A DNA stretch of 64,000 nucleotides from CBDCYS01 sp965226245 (GCA_965226245.1 CBDDCL010000015.1:4588001-4652000), one strand, 5' to 3'; positions 17,591 to 26,538 are shown, counted from the stretch's first letter. Made by a program: numbers and translations. Notes: generated by a model not told the origin, from the sequence alone.

Positions 17591-18169
17591 TTAGCGGGGT
17601 GCGCCGACCGACACCGTGCCGACCGAGATGGTGGTGGGTGTTGCCGTGGTGCTGCTATCGCGGCGGGACCCAGCAACGACCCCGGCAGCGACTCCCGCGC
17701 CAATGACGGCCAGCAATCTCCAGCCAAAGATGCTTTTCTTGGCGCGCGGTGAGCCCGGGGCTACGGCGTTGGTCTGAGTCATCATCGTGGTCACGGTGCG
17801 GCCTTCGTGGGTGGCTGTGATTTGAATAGCGAAGGTTCCTTCTTCCGCGTTCGGGGATAGGCCGGCCGCGCGGGCTCTGCCAGTCGCGTCGGTGTTCACT
17901 GTCAGGGTGGGGGAAGCGCCAAAAAAAGTAGCCGAAGGACCGGACGTCGGACAGCGGAATTCTACCTTGGCTCCCTCCACGGGACGGCCCTGTTCGTCTT
18001 GGATTTCGACTATGGGCTCGACGACGACCCGTTTCTCGATGTTATTGATGGCGCCTTCTCCCGCAACTGGGATGATCGAGAGGCCGCCTGTTTGTTGCGC
18101 AGGCAACAAGAGCGGGAACGCAAGCAATACGCTGAGAAGAATGGCAGAGGCGCGAGCAACTGTATTCAT
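17591..18169 (-). CDS. secreted Ig-like protein with C-terminal TM and VGxPR tail (paralogue 1)
   Basis: A 192-residue exported protein. It has a signal peptide (MNTVARASAILLSVLLAFPL, cut near AQQ), then a single Ig-like/Big_1-like domain (about 30-130: VVVEPIVEIQDEQGRPVEGA, ... GTFAIQITATHEGRT). A basic linker (SPRAKKS) leads into a hydrophobic Gly/Ala-rich helix (LLAVIGAGVAAGVVAG), and the chain ends SVGTVSVGAPR. It is clearly paralogous to the protein at 21894-22475, with the same order and the shared segments VAGEGAI.NI, VEPIVE.QDEQGRPV and TNAV. The pair brackets the TolC-AMIN gene. No family name is known to me; the shared tail suggests a processing or interaction signal. Confidence 0.75.
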   Translation of the reverse strand: MNTVARASAILLSVLLAFPLLLPAQQTGGLSIIPVAGEGAINNIEKRVVVEPIVEIQDEQGRPVEGAKVEFRCPTSGPSATFFGASPTLTVNTDATGRARAAGLSPNAEEGTFAIQITATHEGRTVTTMMTQTNAVAPGSPRAKKSIFGWRLLAVIGAGVAAGVVAGSRRDSSTTATPTTISVGTVSVGAPR

Positions 18170-18788
18170 GAAGTCTCCGAATCAATTTCAGGTTATAATC
18201 AGTCCAACTTTTCAGGATCGCATATTTCTGGCAACGGGCCGCTGCCGCCCTTTTCGCTTAGCGCAGGCTTTGAACCTGAAAGAGAGTAGGCGGCAGGCCA
18301 TGACCGCGGGTTGCAGGCCCAAGAAGGAACCCGGCGCGGAAGCATCACGGCAGCACCGCGCACGGCTCAAGCCGCGGGGGGAGGAGATTCCCCGAAAGGC
18401 CCGATGGCGCCAGTCGGCTAGGGACATTTCGCGGCCACTCTCCCATAATGCGCTTCGTCGCTCGAGCCGGCTCGACCGCCGCACTTCCATGAACTCTTCA
18501 CAACGAAGCTCGTAGAAAGAGTATGTGAGGACAGCACACCTAGTCCGTTGAGCGCCTCGCTATCATTAGGTGAGGTTTGTGTTTCTCGAATGAGCGGGCG
18601 CGAACTCCGGGCGGGGCGGCGGGTGCGGCGGCATCTCGGTAACCGACTGATCGAGACACACGCCAGAGGAGTAGCAGGACAGTCCCGTGAAAACCCCTTT
18701 TCGGGCGCGGGAGGTGGTGGGGGTGCAACTTTGCCTGCACGCCGGGTAGGTTGGTGTTCCAAGACGTCGTTCACTGGAGAGAGCACAA
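18170..18788. other. divergent intergenic region between the Ig-like gene and the TolC-AMIN gene
   Basis: A 619-bp region between divergent genes, so it should hold promoters for both. A TATAAT-containing segment (GGTTATAATCAG) lies at 18192-18203, about 25 bp from the minus-strand start. Before the plus-strand gene a GGAGAG ribosome site sits 8 bp before the ATG at 18789, after a G-rich stretch near 18705-18725. No supported gene was found inside; several short frames lack motifs or ribosome sites. Confidence 0.4.
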
Positions 18789-21650
18789 ATGAGAGCCAAA
18801 AAACGAATCGTTTTCGTGTGGGTCGGTCTGATGGCGGTCCAGTCACAGGGCTTGTCGCAGTTCAAGCTGCAGTCGGAAAAGGATTACAGCGACGGCATCC
18901 AGGCTTGGCCCAACTTCACGAAGGTGTTCAAGACTCCTGTCGTCGGCGAGCCCAACATGGCCAACTCGCCGAGGCTCGATCAACTGATCGCGGGCGGCAA
19001 GCTCTATCTGTCACTGAAGGACACTCTCGCCCTGGCGATCGAAAACAACTTGGACATTGCCTCGGCGCGCTACGGGCCGAAGCTGGCCGACACCGACATT
19101 CTGCGCGCCAAGTCGGGCGCAAACCTCCGCGGCGTGCAGACCCAAATCTCCAATCTGTCCACGGCTGCTTCCGTCGCCGGCGGCGGGGGCGGCGGGCGCG
19201 GCGGTGACGCCACGGGACTCACCCAACGCGCCGGAGGAGGCGGCGGAGGGGGCGCCGCGGCCGTCGGGGATGCCAGCACGTTCTTCGGTACGAATGTCCC
19301 CAACCTGGATCCGGTTCTGACCGGGGGAATCAATTGGGGGCACTTTAGCAACCCGCAGACAAGCAACTTCGTAACCGGCACCAATACGTTTATCACTCAA
19401 TCCAGCACCTCTAGCCTATCCTTTCGCAAAAACTTCCTAACGGGTTCCAGGCTATCTCTCACCTGGGCGAACCGCGCGTCGGAGACCAACTCCCAGCGGG
19501 CGAACTTTAATCCTTCGTTGCGCAGCAACCTCACGCTTGCATTCCGGCAGTCGTTGATACAGGGATTCGGCCTGGCGGTCAACTCCCGCAACATCACAGT
19601 TTCAAAGAACAACCGGGAAGTTTCCGATCTGGCCTTCGAGCAGCAACTGGTCGAGACCGTAACGCGTGTCGAGAACCTTTACTGGGATCTGGTGAGTTTC
19701 CGGGCGGATGTTGAAGGACGGGAGGAAGACCTGCGCCTCTCCAAAAGGCTGTATCAGGACAACAAGCGCCGGGTGGAAATCGGCACTTTGGCCCCGATCG
19801 AGATCGTCCGCGCGGAAGCCGAAGTGGCGTCCCGGGAGCAAGATCTGGCGTTGGCCGACACGCGCGTGCAGTTGCAGGAAACCTTGCTGAAGAATGCAAT
19901 TAGTACAAACGGTCTGGCCAGCCCATCGCTGTTACTAGTGGAGATCATTCCCACCGACACGATTCAAGTCCCGGACACAGAACAAATTCAACCGATTCAA
20001 GACTTGATGACTTTGGCCTTGCGCTCGCGGCCCTTACTGATCCAGTCGCGTATTCGGCTTCATAACAGCGATATTTCGCTCAAGGGTATCCGCAACGCCA
20101 TGCTTCCCCAGGTGGATCTTGTGGCCGATGTTACGAACAACGGGCTTGCCGGCGACATCAACAACAATTTCAGCGGCTTCCTGGGTCAAGCCAATCCCAT
20201 CTCGGGATTCTTTCTGGGGGGGCTGGGCACGAGTATGACACAGATTTTCCGGCGCAATTTTCCGGATTACTCTATCGGTGTACAGATGACGATCCCTCTG
20301 AAAAACCGCCGCGCTCAAGCCGACATGACCGCGACGCTGCTGGAGCGTCGTCAGTCCCAGATCCGCATGCGGCAGCAGGAAAACTCGATTCGCGCAGAGG
20401 TCAATAACGCGCTCATTGGCGTGCAACAAACACGCGCGATTTATCGGGCGGCGAGGCAAACCCGGATCTTGCAAGACAAGACCCTTTACGCCGAACAAAG
20501 AAAGTTTGATCTCGGTGTATCGACCATTTTCCTTGTCGTCCAGGCACAAAGGGACCTGGCCTTGGCGCGTTCAAGCGAGATCACCTCCCAAAACAACTAC
20601 GTCAAAAGCCGAGTGGATCTGGAGCGCGCAACGGGTCAAGCCCTGACCTCCAACAATATTTCCATCGACGAGGCCTACCAGGGAATTGTCTCCAAACCAG
20701 CGGATCCCCTTCCGCCAAACGCCGGGCTGGAAGACTCCGAAGACGATACCGGGGCGACTGACGTCGCGGCCGGAGCGAATCAAGCGGCTCTGAATACCGA
20801 TATCGGACAGCCCGGTTCGGCGCTCGATCAGCCGCCCGCTGGCGGCGACACTCTCACCCAGCAGGACTACCTGGCCGCGGAATTGTTGTTTGCACGAGCT
20901 GCCGCGCTGGATTTGGACCTGGCGCGAGAGACCGCACCTGAGATGACGCTGGCGGACAACTCCTCGGCCTCTGCTTTGGAGTCAGCCCAAAACACCTCCG
21001 CTGAATCCTCTAAGTCCGCACCCGCGCAAAGTGGAAAGACGGAGCAACCAGCGCCCGCAGGCGCGCTGCAAGCGCCGACAACTCCAGAACCCGAAGTTCC
21101 AGCCGATACCGCCTCTGTCCACGTCTCTCCACGGCCAGCGGCGGCTCCTTCACAGACCCAGCGAACACTGGAGAGCACGGAGTCGATGGCGTCTGAGATC
21201 CGTGCCGCAAGCAACTCGCGCGAATCCGTTGACATTCTGAGCTCGCTGAAAGTTTCCGATGACGGGACTTCGCTTCGTATTTTGTTTCCCTCGCTTCACC
21301 CGAAGAGGTACAAAACTTTTCACATTGAAAACCCCGCCCGGATTGTTCTCGATATTCCGAACGCCATCATTGCCATACCCAAAGAGCAACGCACATTGTC
21401 CGTTTCGCATCCCGAGGTGAATCGAATCCGAATCGTGCAAAGCCAATCGCACCCCCCGGTAGCTCGTTTGGTCGTTGAGGTTTCCTCCATCCCCGACGTG
21501 GAGATCTCGATGGGGGCGGAAGGTTTGGAACTTCTCATCTCCGGGAGCAAGCAGCCCGCGGCAGGCATAACAGCCGGAATCCCCGAATCAGGTCAGGAAG
21601 GTCTTGAGGCTGGCCCATCCAAAACCCCGGCGCGTGCCGGTTCCGATTAA
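18789..21650 (+). CDS. TolC-family outer-membrane channel fused to a C-terminal AMIN domain
   Basis: A 953-residue exported protein (signal peptide MRAKKRIVFVWVGLMAVQSQ, cut near LSQ). Residues about 70-630 form an outer-membrane efflux (TolC/OEP) region with two long helical repeats (LALAIENNLDIASARYGPKL, ... ARAEVASREQDLALADTRVQL, ... VNNALIGVQQTRAIYRAAR, ... FDLGVSTIFLVVQAQRDLAL). A glycine-rich insertion interrupts it at about 128-165. A Pro/Ala/Ser/Glu-rich linker (about 650-810) leads to an AMIN domain at about 814-915 (FHIENPARIVLDIPNAI, VNRIRIVQSQSHPPVARLVV). Usual TolC proteins are 420-550 residues and have no AMIN domain. AMIN domains bind cell wall or envelope partners, as in PilQ and AmiC. 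No membrane-fusion protein or pump gene is adjacent. Confidence 0.88.
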   Translation: MRAKKRIVFVWVGLMAVQSQGLSQFKLQSEKDYSDGIQAWPNFTKVFKTPVVGEPNMANSPRLDQLIAGGKLYLSLKDTLALAIENNLDIASARYGPKLADTDILRAKSGANLRGVQTQISNLSTAASVAGGGGGGRGGDATGLTQRAGGGGGGGAAAVGDASTFFGTNVPNLDPVLTGGINWGHFSNPQTSNFVTGTNTFITQSSTSSLSFRKNFLTGSRLSLTWANRASETNSQRANFNPSLRSNLTLAFRQSLIQGFGLAVNSRNITVSKNNREVSDLAFEQQLVETVTRVENLYWDLVSFRADVEGREEDLRLSKRLYQDNKRRVEIGTLAPIEIVRAEAEVASREQDLALADTRVQLQETLLKNAISTNGLASPSLLLVEIIPTDTIQVPDTEQIQPIQDLMTLALRSRPLLIQSRIRLHNSDISLKGIRNAMLPQVDLVADVTNNGLAGDINNNFSGFLGQANPISGFFLGGLGTSMTQIFRRNFPDYSIGVQMTIPLKNRRAQADMTATLLERRQSQIRMRQQENSIRAEVNNALIGVQQTRAIYRAARQTRILQDKTLYAEQRKFDLGVSTIFLVVQAQRDLALARSSEITSQNNYVKSRVDLERATGQALTSNNISIDEAYQGIVSKPADPLPPNAGLEDSEDDTGATDVAAGANQAALNTDIGQPGSALDQPPAGGDTLTQQDYLAAELLFARAAALDLDLARETAPEMTLADNSSASALESAQNTSAESSKSAPAQSGKTEQPAPAGALQAPTTPEPEVPADTASVHVSPRPAAAPSQTQRTLESTESMASEIRAASNSRESVDILSSLKVSDDGTSLRILFPSLHPKRYKTFHIENPARIVLDIPNAIIAIPKEQRTLSVSHPEVNRIRIVQSQSHPPVARLVVEVSSIPDVEISMGAEGLELLISGSKQPAAGITAGIPESGQEGLEAGPSKTPARAGSD

Positions 21651-21670
21651 CAGCAGGCGCCAACCAGTAG

Positions 21671-21692
21671 GGACCGGCACTCCTGCCGGTCC
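21671..21692 (+). terminator. GC-rich hairpin after the TolC-AMIN gene
   Basis: GGACCGGCA-CTCC-TGCCGGTCC forms a perfect 9-bp stem with a 4-nt loop 20 bp after the stop codon at 21650. There is no T-run, so it may stop transcription only weakly, protect the 3' end, or be one of the dispersed palindromes of this genome. Confidence 0.45.
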
Positions 21693-21893
21693 TTCGCCGC
21701 CTAGCAGCGACGAGCAACCCGCGCTTAAGCAGTTCGATGAGCAGTTTTTTGCCGAGCCGCAGCGCTGTGAGATGGAGTTAACAGCAGTGCTTAGGAAGCA
21801 TTCGCGTTATTGAGCCTGGAGGAAATGGCGACAAGCCATGAACTGCGCCGCTCCGCGTGACAGTGTGGCTCGGTTAACACATTGCGCCTCAAA

Positions 21894-22475
21894 TTAACGG
21901 GGCGGGCCCACCTGAACGGTTCCCAGCGTAACACTCGTCGGCTGCGACGGCCCTGTTTTATCACTCCGCTGCACCGCGACCACCACTCCGGCCGCCGCCG
22001 CGGCGGCAACACCGGCCAGAAACTTCCAGGCGAAAGGTTTTTTCTTGGCGGCGGCCTCGGCCGGAACCGCATTCGTCTGGACGATGCTGGCGGTCGCTCT
22101 TCGCCCCGCCATGGTGGCCGTCACTTCGATCGTGTAGGCGCCCTCCTGCGTGTTAGGCGCCATGCCCCGTGCTCGCGCTCTGCCCAACTCGTTCGTCCTG
22201 ACACTCATCCTGCGCGAGCCGCCAAGAAACGATGTGCTCGGCCCCGCTTGCGGAGAGTTGAAAACGACCGTCGCCCCGGCCACGGGCCGCCCTTGCTCAT
22301 CCTGGACCTCGACGATCGGCTCGACTGCAACTTGGCGAATGATGTTGTGGATCGCTCCTTCGCCCGCCACAACAACAATGCTCAGGCTTTGCGGGTCCTG
22401 GCCCCAACTCAGCGAAGGTGAAACAAGCCACGAAACAAGCAGTACCGATAGTATGTACCAGGGATAACCCCTCAT
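21894..22475 (-). CDS. secreted Ig-like protein with C-terminal TM and VGxPR tail (paralogue 2)
   Basis: A 193-residue exported protein with a signal peptide (WYILSVLLVSWLVSPSLSWG), an Ig-like/Big_1-like domain (about 32-135: VAVEPIVEVQDEQGRPVAGA, ... YTIEVTATMAGRRATAS) and a lysine-rich stop (AAAKKKPFAWKF). An Ala/Val helix (LAGVAAAAAAGVVVAV) follows, and the end is TLGTVQVGPPR. Domain order and many exact segments match the protein at 17591-18169. It faces the TolC-AMIN gene from the other side. Function is unknown. The conserved tail after the membrane helix would lie outside the membrane on the cytoplasmic or periplasmic side, depending on topology. Confidence 0.75.
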   Translation of the reverse strand: MRGYPWYILSVLLVSWLVSPSLSWGQDPQSLSIVVVAGEGAIHNIIRQVAVEPIVEVQDEQGRPVAGATVVFNSPQAGPSTSFLGGSRRMSVRTNELGRARARGMAPNTQEGAYTIEVTATMAGRRATASIVQTNAVPAEAAAKKKPFAWKFLAGVAAAAAAGVVVAVQRSDKTGPSQPTSVTLGTVQVGPPR

Positions 22476-22522
22476 AAAAAGCCTCGGGGCCGAATTGACT
22501 ATCCGACCGAACTCGTGGTTAC

Positions 22523-22800
22523 TTATCGTCGCACATTTTCCCAGCGTCGAATAGGCGCACCCTGTGCTAACCGCGCCGGGTTCACGATGGCTGCTTGAAC
22601 CGCGCTAACGTTCTTCCTGTCCCTGAGAGCCTCAATGTGGGCCTGGCCGGGTCCGTGGCAGCGCTGGCAGTCAATGCCTTCGGGGATCTTACCGCTGCCT
22701 GCCGTGGTTTTGGGGAAGAACGGCGTGAGGTCCGTTTCCGAGTCCCCATCGGGCGCATCGTAGCACGGCGGCTCGATCGGCGTCGTGGCAGCGGTTGAAA
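22523..22800 (-). pseudogene. remnant of a multihaem CxxCH cytochrome
   Basis: The frame contains IPEGIDCQRCHGPGQAHIEA followed by AAIVNPARL. This matches the pattern of tetratricopeptide/multihaem cytochromes common in Acidobacteria, where GIDCQRCHGPG carries a haem-binding CxxCH and is followed by IVNPA.L. The upstream residues (CYDAPDGDSE) fit the same family, but the other haem motifs and both ends are missing. It lies in the gap before the pyruvyl transferase gene. Confidence 0.55.
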
Positions 22801-22862
22801 TCGATACCATGGACGGATACTGCGCGGCCGAACAAGAATCGGACGCGCGGCGCGCTTCGAGC

Positions 22863-24068
22863 ATGCGGATTCTCGTCGAGCCAAGTGGCTACAAACTGGG
22901 CAACGTGGGAGACGCGGCCATGCTGCAAGTCACCGTCTCGCGGCTGCTCGAGCTGTGGCCCGATGCGGAACTGCGGGTCATCACGCGAGCCCCGGCAACC
23001 TTGGCTGCCCTGTGTCCTCAGGTGAGTCCACTGCCTGCCGGCGGCCGTTCCGTTTGGTTCCGCCTCCGGCACTGGAAGCGGCTGGCCGCACAGAACAAGC
23101 AGAAGGGCTTCGAATCGTTCATCAACAAGTTGAAGTTCAAGACCCAGTACGCAGGCTTGCTGAAGGAGTTTACAACGGCGGTTGAGAACAGCGACCTTTT
23201 CGTCGTCAGCGGCGCCGGAGGGCTGACAGACTGCTTCCGAGAACACGCCATTTCGGTTTTGGACGTGATGGAGTTCGCCCGGAGGAAACACAAGCTCGTC
23301 GCCATGTTCAGCCAAGGCTTGGGGCCCGTCGAAGATCCCGATCTGCGGCGCCGCGCGGCGGAGGTTCTTCCGTGGATTCCGCTACTGTGCCTGCGCGAGA
23401 GCCGGTCAGGGCTTCCGTTCGCTGAATCCCTCGGAGTCGATCGCGGCCGTATTCGCGCCACTGGCGACGACGCTATCGAGCCTGCCCATGAGAACCGCCG
23501 CGAGCAGATCGGCGAGGCGATTGGCGTCAACCTGCGCGTCGCGAGCTACTCCGAGGTCGAAAGCAGCCAAGTTCAGACCGTGAAACGCGCTCTGCACGCA
23601 GCCGCCGAACAGCTAGGCTCCGCTTTGCTGCCGGTCCCAATCTCGTTGCCGCCCAATACGTCGGATCCTGATACAATCCGCGAAATACTTGACGGCCCGG
23701 GAGGATCAGACGACAGAGGCGCGGGGCTTGACACGCCGCTGAAAATCATCCGGCAGATTGGCCGCTGCCGCGTCGTCGTGACCGGCAGTTATCATGCCGG
23801 TGTCTTCGCGCTCTCTCAGGGGATTCCGGTGATCGGCTTGGCGAACTCGGCCTACTACAGAGACAAGTTTCTCGGTCTGGCGAATCAATTCAGCGTTGGC
23901 TGCGAAACCGTCTTTCTTCATGATCCAAACCTGGAAGACATACTGATACGACGACTGCGCGCGGCTTGGGAATCCGCCGCCGGCATCCGGCCACAGCTTA
24001 TCGAAGCCGCCCAATGGCAGATCCGGCAGAGTCGCGACGCCTACCGGGAGCTGAAAACCTTGGTTTAA
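22863..24068 (+). CDS. polysaccharide pyruvyl transferase family protein
   Basis: A 401-residue protein of the CsaB/polysaccharide pyruvyl transferase family (GT-B-like fold), which typically adds ketal pyruvate to exopolysaccharide or cell-wall sugars. It opens MRILVEPSGYKLGNVGDAAM with the family N-terminal GxxGNxGD-type motif. Further family segments are LFVVSGAGGLTDCFREHA, AMFSQGLGPVEDPDLRR and VVVTGSYHAGVFALSQGIPVIGL near the end, where the conserved His lies in SYHAGVFA. ATG 22863 is chosen because the longer frame covers cytochrome debris. A GT2 gene follows 95 bp downstream, suggesting a small surface-glycan operon. Confidence 0.87.
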   Translation: MRILVEPSGYKLGNVGDAAMLQVTVSRLLELWPDAELRVITRAPATLAALCPQVSPLPAGGRSVWFRLRHWKRLAAQNKQKGFESFINKLKFKTQYAGLLKEFTTAVENSDLFVVSGAGGLTDCFREHAISVLDVMEFARRKHKLVAMFSQGLGPVEDPDLRRRAAEVLPWIPLLCLRESRSGLPFAESLGVDRGRIRATGDDAIEPAHENRREQIGEAIGVNLRVASYSEVESSQVQTVKRALHAAAEQLGSALLPVPISLPPNTSDPDTIREILDGPGGSDDRGAGLDTPLKIIRQIGRCRVVVTGSYHAGVFALSQGIPVIGLANSAYYRDKFLGLANQFSVGCETVFLHDPNLEDILIRRLRAAWESAAGIRPQLIEAAQWQIRQSRDAYRELKTLV

Positions 24069-24163
24069 CCGCTGTCCGGGCGCTGGCGAATGAAATCTTG
24101 TAGGGTGACTCAAGACTACTCGGTCGTCGGCCTGGCCAAGCGCCTGCCGCCTATTTTTGACAC

Positions 24164-25069
24164 ATGCCTTTCACGGACAAAGACCACTCGAGGAGCTCTC
24201 GTGTTACCGTTATCGTCGCGGTGTACAACCAAGCTGAGTTTCTCCCAGAATGCCTGGGGAGTCTGCGAGCCCAGACGATCAGTAACTGGCAAGCGATCAT
24301 TGTCGACGACGCCTCCACCATCGGGGATGCTGATGCTGTCGTTCAGGCAGAGAAAGACTCTCGCTTCCAGCTCATCCGTCATGACTGCAATCGTGGACTG
24401 GCCGCCTCTCGTAACACCGGCATTCGAGCTGCCCAGACTCGCTGGGTACTCTGCTTGGACGCTGATGACAAGCTTGCGGACGATGCTCTTGAAACACTGC
24501 TGTCACTGGCAGACCGCCACCTCAACGGACACGCCTTCTTCGGGGATATTCAAACCTTCGGAGTCACGAATAGAGCGATGCTGCAGACCCCTCAGACGCC
24601 GCGCGAGTTTTTCACTCAGCGCCTCATGCCCGGCGCCGGCTTTCTGTTGCGCCGTGATTTTTGGCAGAGCGCGGGAGGCTATTGCGAAGACGAAACACTC
24701 AAGATCGGCCAAGAAGACACAGACTTCTGGATCGCTGCGTTCGAACACGGCGTCGAGGTCTATCATGCCGGCAAAGTGACTTATCTCTATCACCGCCACG
24801 GCGACAACATGACTTCGCATATTCATCCGGACTACCACAAAGTCCGAAAGTTCATCTATCGGCGGCACCGAGCCTTCATCAACTCGCACGGCATGCGCCG
24901 GCGCTTCTTCGCGAATTCCTACTGGCGCTCGGCAAAAGGCCGCTGGATGCGCGGCGAGCGGCGAGCGGCGGTGCTCTTCGCTCTTTGGTCGCTCGCCATC
25001 GGCCGGGAGAAGATGGACCTCGATCGCGTCTCTCAACTGACAGCCTGGGCCAATGCACCGAACTCGTGA
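24164..25069 (+). CDS. family 2 glycosyltransferase
   Basis: A 301-residue GT-A glycosyltransferase acting on nucleotide sugars at the cytoplasmic face. N-terminal VTVIVAVYNQAEFLPECLGS and AIIVDDAS bind the nucleotide. The metal-binding DxD is in WVLCLDADDKLADDA (about residue 95). GQEDTDFWIAAFEHG (about 185) is the ED catalytic-base motif. No transmembrane segment is seen. It follows the pyruvyl transferase gene and precedes a membrane protein, all on the plus strand. Acceptor unknown. Confidence 0.92.
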   Translation: MPFTDKDHSRSSRVTVIVAVYNQAEFLPECLGSLRAQTISNWQAIIVDDASTIGDADAVVQAEKDSRFQLIRHDCNRGLAASRNTGIRAAQTRWVLCLDADDKLADDALETLLSLADRHLNGHAFFGDIQTFGVTNRAMLQTPQTPREFFTQRLMPGAGFLLRRDFWQSAGGYCEDETLKIGQEDTDFWIAAFEHGVEVYHAGKVTYLYHRHGDNMTSHIHPDYHKVRKFIYRRHRAFINSHGMRRRFFANSYWRSAKGRWMRGERRAAVLFALWSLAIGREKMDLDRVSQLTAWANAPNS

Positions 25070-25080
25070 GCTCCCCGAAC

Positions 25081-25140
25081 GTAGCGCATGCATTCCTGCG
25101 TGCCGTGTCGCCATTCGTGCCTATTGGTATTAAGACATGC
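25081..25140 (+). repeat. dispersed palindromic repeat, copy C
   Basis: GTAGCGCATGCATTCCTGCG followed by TGCCGTGTCGCCATTC resembles copies at 39719-39765 and 61785-61832, sharing a GTGGCGCACG...CGTGCCGTGTCGCCATTC core that folds into a short hairpin. It lies between the GT2 gene and the membrane-protein gene, whose start it touches. Confidence 0.55.
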
Positions 25141-25769
25141 AAATAACCGAACCCATGACGATGGTGTCCGATTACCTGCTGGCGGCCTTTGCCGTCTTGC
25201 TGGCCCTGCGGCTGCTACGGCTTGGCCGCTTGTTGTCACAGGCATCGATCCGGCTCTGGGGATTCGCCCTGCTTGCGACGGCCATGGGAGCGGTTGCAGG
25301 AGGCACATCCCACGGATTCTCCCTTTATCTCGGGGAGGCCGGCCATGCTGTCGCTTGGAAGCTCACGGTCTACTCGATTGGCGTGGCGTCCTTGCTGATG
25401 CTCGCGGGCTCGATTATCGCCTCGGTCCCACGATGGCTGCGGCAGTGGCTTGTTGCGGCCGCGGTGATCCAGTTTGCGGTTTACGCGGTCTGGATGCTCA
25501 CTCACGACGAATTCGTCTACGTGATCTATGACTACGTGCCAAGCATGATTGGGCTGGTGGCGTTGCACGGCTATAGCTGGTACTCACAGCGGGACGAAGC
25601 CGCGCCGTGGATCATCGCCGGCGTGGCAGTCTCCTTTGCCGCCGCCGGGATCCAGCAAAGCGGCTGGTCGCTGCACGAGCATTTCAACTACAACGACATG
25701 TATCACTTAGTTCAAATGGCCGGACTCTTTCTCTTCTACAGAGGCGCGAGAGTCCTTCGGGAACCGTGA
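25137..25769 (+). CDS. polytopic integral membrane protein of unknown function
   Basis: A 210-residue protein with about six or seven hydrophobic helices (near 10-25, 35-55, 70-90, 98-115, 125-140, 150-168 and 185-200) and short loops containing conserved-looking His/Tyr residues (GGTSHGFSLYLG, LHEHFNYNDMYHLVQMAGL). The pattern resembles the DUF6962-type membrane proteins, some of which carry histidines that could bind haem or metal, but I am not certain. It follows the glycan genes on the same strand with a 67-bp gap. Confidence 0.7.
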   Translation: MQITEPMTMVSDYLLAAFAVLLALRLLRLGRLLSQASIRLWGFALLATAMGAVAGGTSHGFSLYLGEAGHAVAWKLTVYSIGVASLLMLAGSIIASVPRWLRQWLVAAAVIQFAVYAVWMLTHDEFVYVIYDYVPSMIGLVALHGYSWYSQRDEAAPWIIAGVAVSFAAAGIQQSGWSLHEHFNYNDMYHLVQMAGLFLFYRGARVLREP

Positions 25770-25818
25770 GCGCGTGGCACGGACTCGCGCTCGCCGCGGC
25801 CTAGACCGAGCCCGTCCC

Positions 25819-26538
25819 TCAGCCCTGATCCAGCTTCCAGCGGATCTGCCGCAGCATCCCTTGAAAAACGCGCCCGTCGGCGGGAGCCAGCCGCAGCCTG
25901 TTGACTAACCGCCGGATCTTCAGCAACTGCGATCGGCGGGTGTTTGGGAGAATGAAACCGCTCGCTTCGAGAATCGGTGTCAGCATTTCCACAACGCGTT
26001 CACGCTGTTTAGCACTGATGGAGGCGGGCGTTTTGAGTTCCGGCAGGGGCTTCGAGACGCGGGCGATTTCGTAGCAGCACAAGGCGACAGCTTGTCCCAG
26101 ATTCATCGAGGGACAATCATCATGAGTGGGAATCGTCAGAACCCAGTCGCAGTGACTCAAGTCCTGGTTCGACAACCCGAATTTCTCTGACCCAAATACC
26201 AGTGCGGCTTGGCCTCTTTCGAGGTGCGATCGGAGTGCCAGCCCGGCTACGGGCAACTGACGCCGCACGTGCCGCTGGAAGCGCCCTTGAACACCGCAAG
26301 CTCCGGCGATGAGGGAAGTTCCTCCCAGAGCCTCCCTCATCTCGGAGGTCACTCGCGCCTTGCTTAAAACTTCGGCGGCTCCCACAGCCGAGCGGGCCTC
26401 TCGAAACGCCACCTCGTAGGGGTCAACCAGCCACAGGTTCGAGAAACCGAAGTTCAACATCGCGCGGGCCGCGGCCCCGATGTTGAGCGGGTTTCGCGGG
26501 CAAACAAGCACAATGCGGAGTCTTTCTTGCCAGGTCAT
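25819..26538 (-). CDS. SPOUT-family RNA methyltransferase (TrmJ-like)
   Basis: A 239-residue methyltransferase of the SPOUT class, which forms a trefoil knot and uses S-adenosylmethionine to 2'-O-methylate tRNA or rRNA. It opens with IVLVCPRNPLNIGAAARAM and FGFSNLWLVDP. The knot region has ALVFGSEKFGLSNQDLSHCD followed by PSMNLGQAVALCCYEIAR (about residues 120-175), the TrmJ/CspR signature. A C-terminal helical extension (about 185-239) is also TrmJ-like. The ATG at 26538 (MTWQERLRIV) is selected because the upstream frame lies antisense to the foldase gene. Confidence 0.9.
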   Translation of the reverse strand: MTWQERLRIVLVCPRNPLNIGAAARAMLNFGFSNLWLVDPYEVAFREARSAVGAAEVLSKARVTSEMREALGGTSLIAGACGVQGRFQRHVRRQLPVAGLALRSHLERGQAALVFGSEKFGLSNQDLSHCDWVLTIPTHDDCPSMNLGQAVALCCYEIARVSKPLPELKTPASISAKQRERVVEMLTPILEASGFILPNTRRSQLLKIRRLVNRLRLAPADGRVFQGMLRQIRWKLDQG

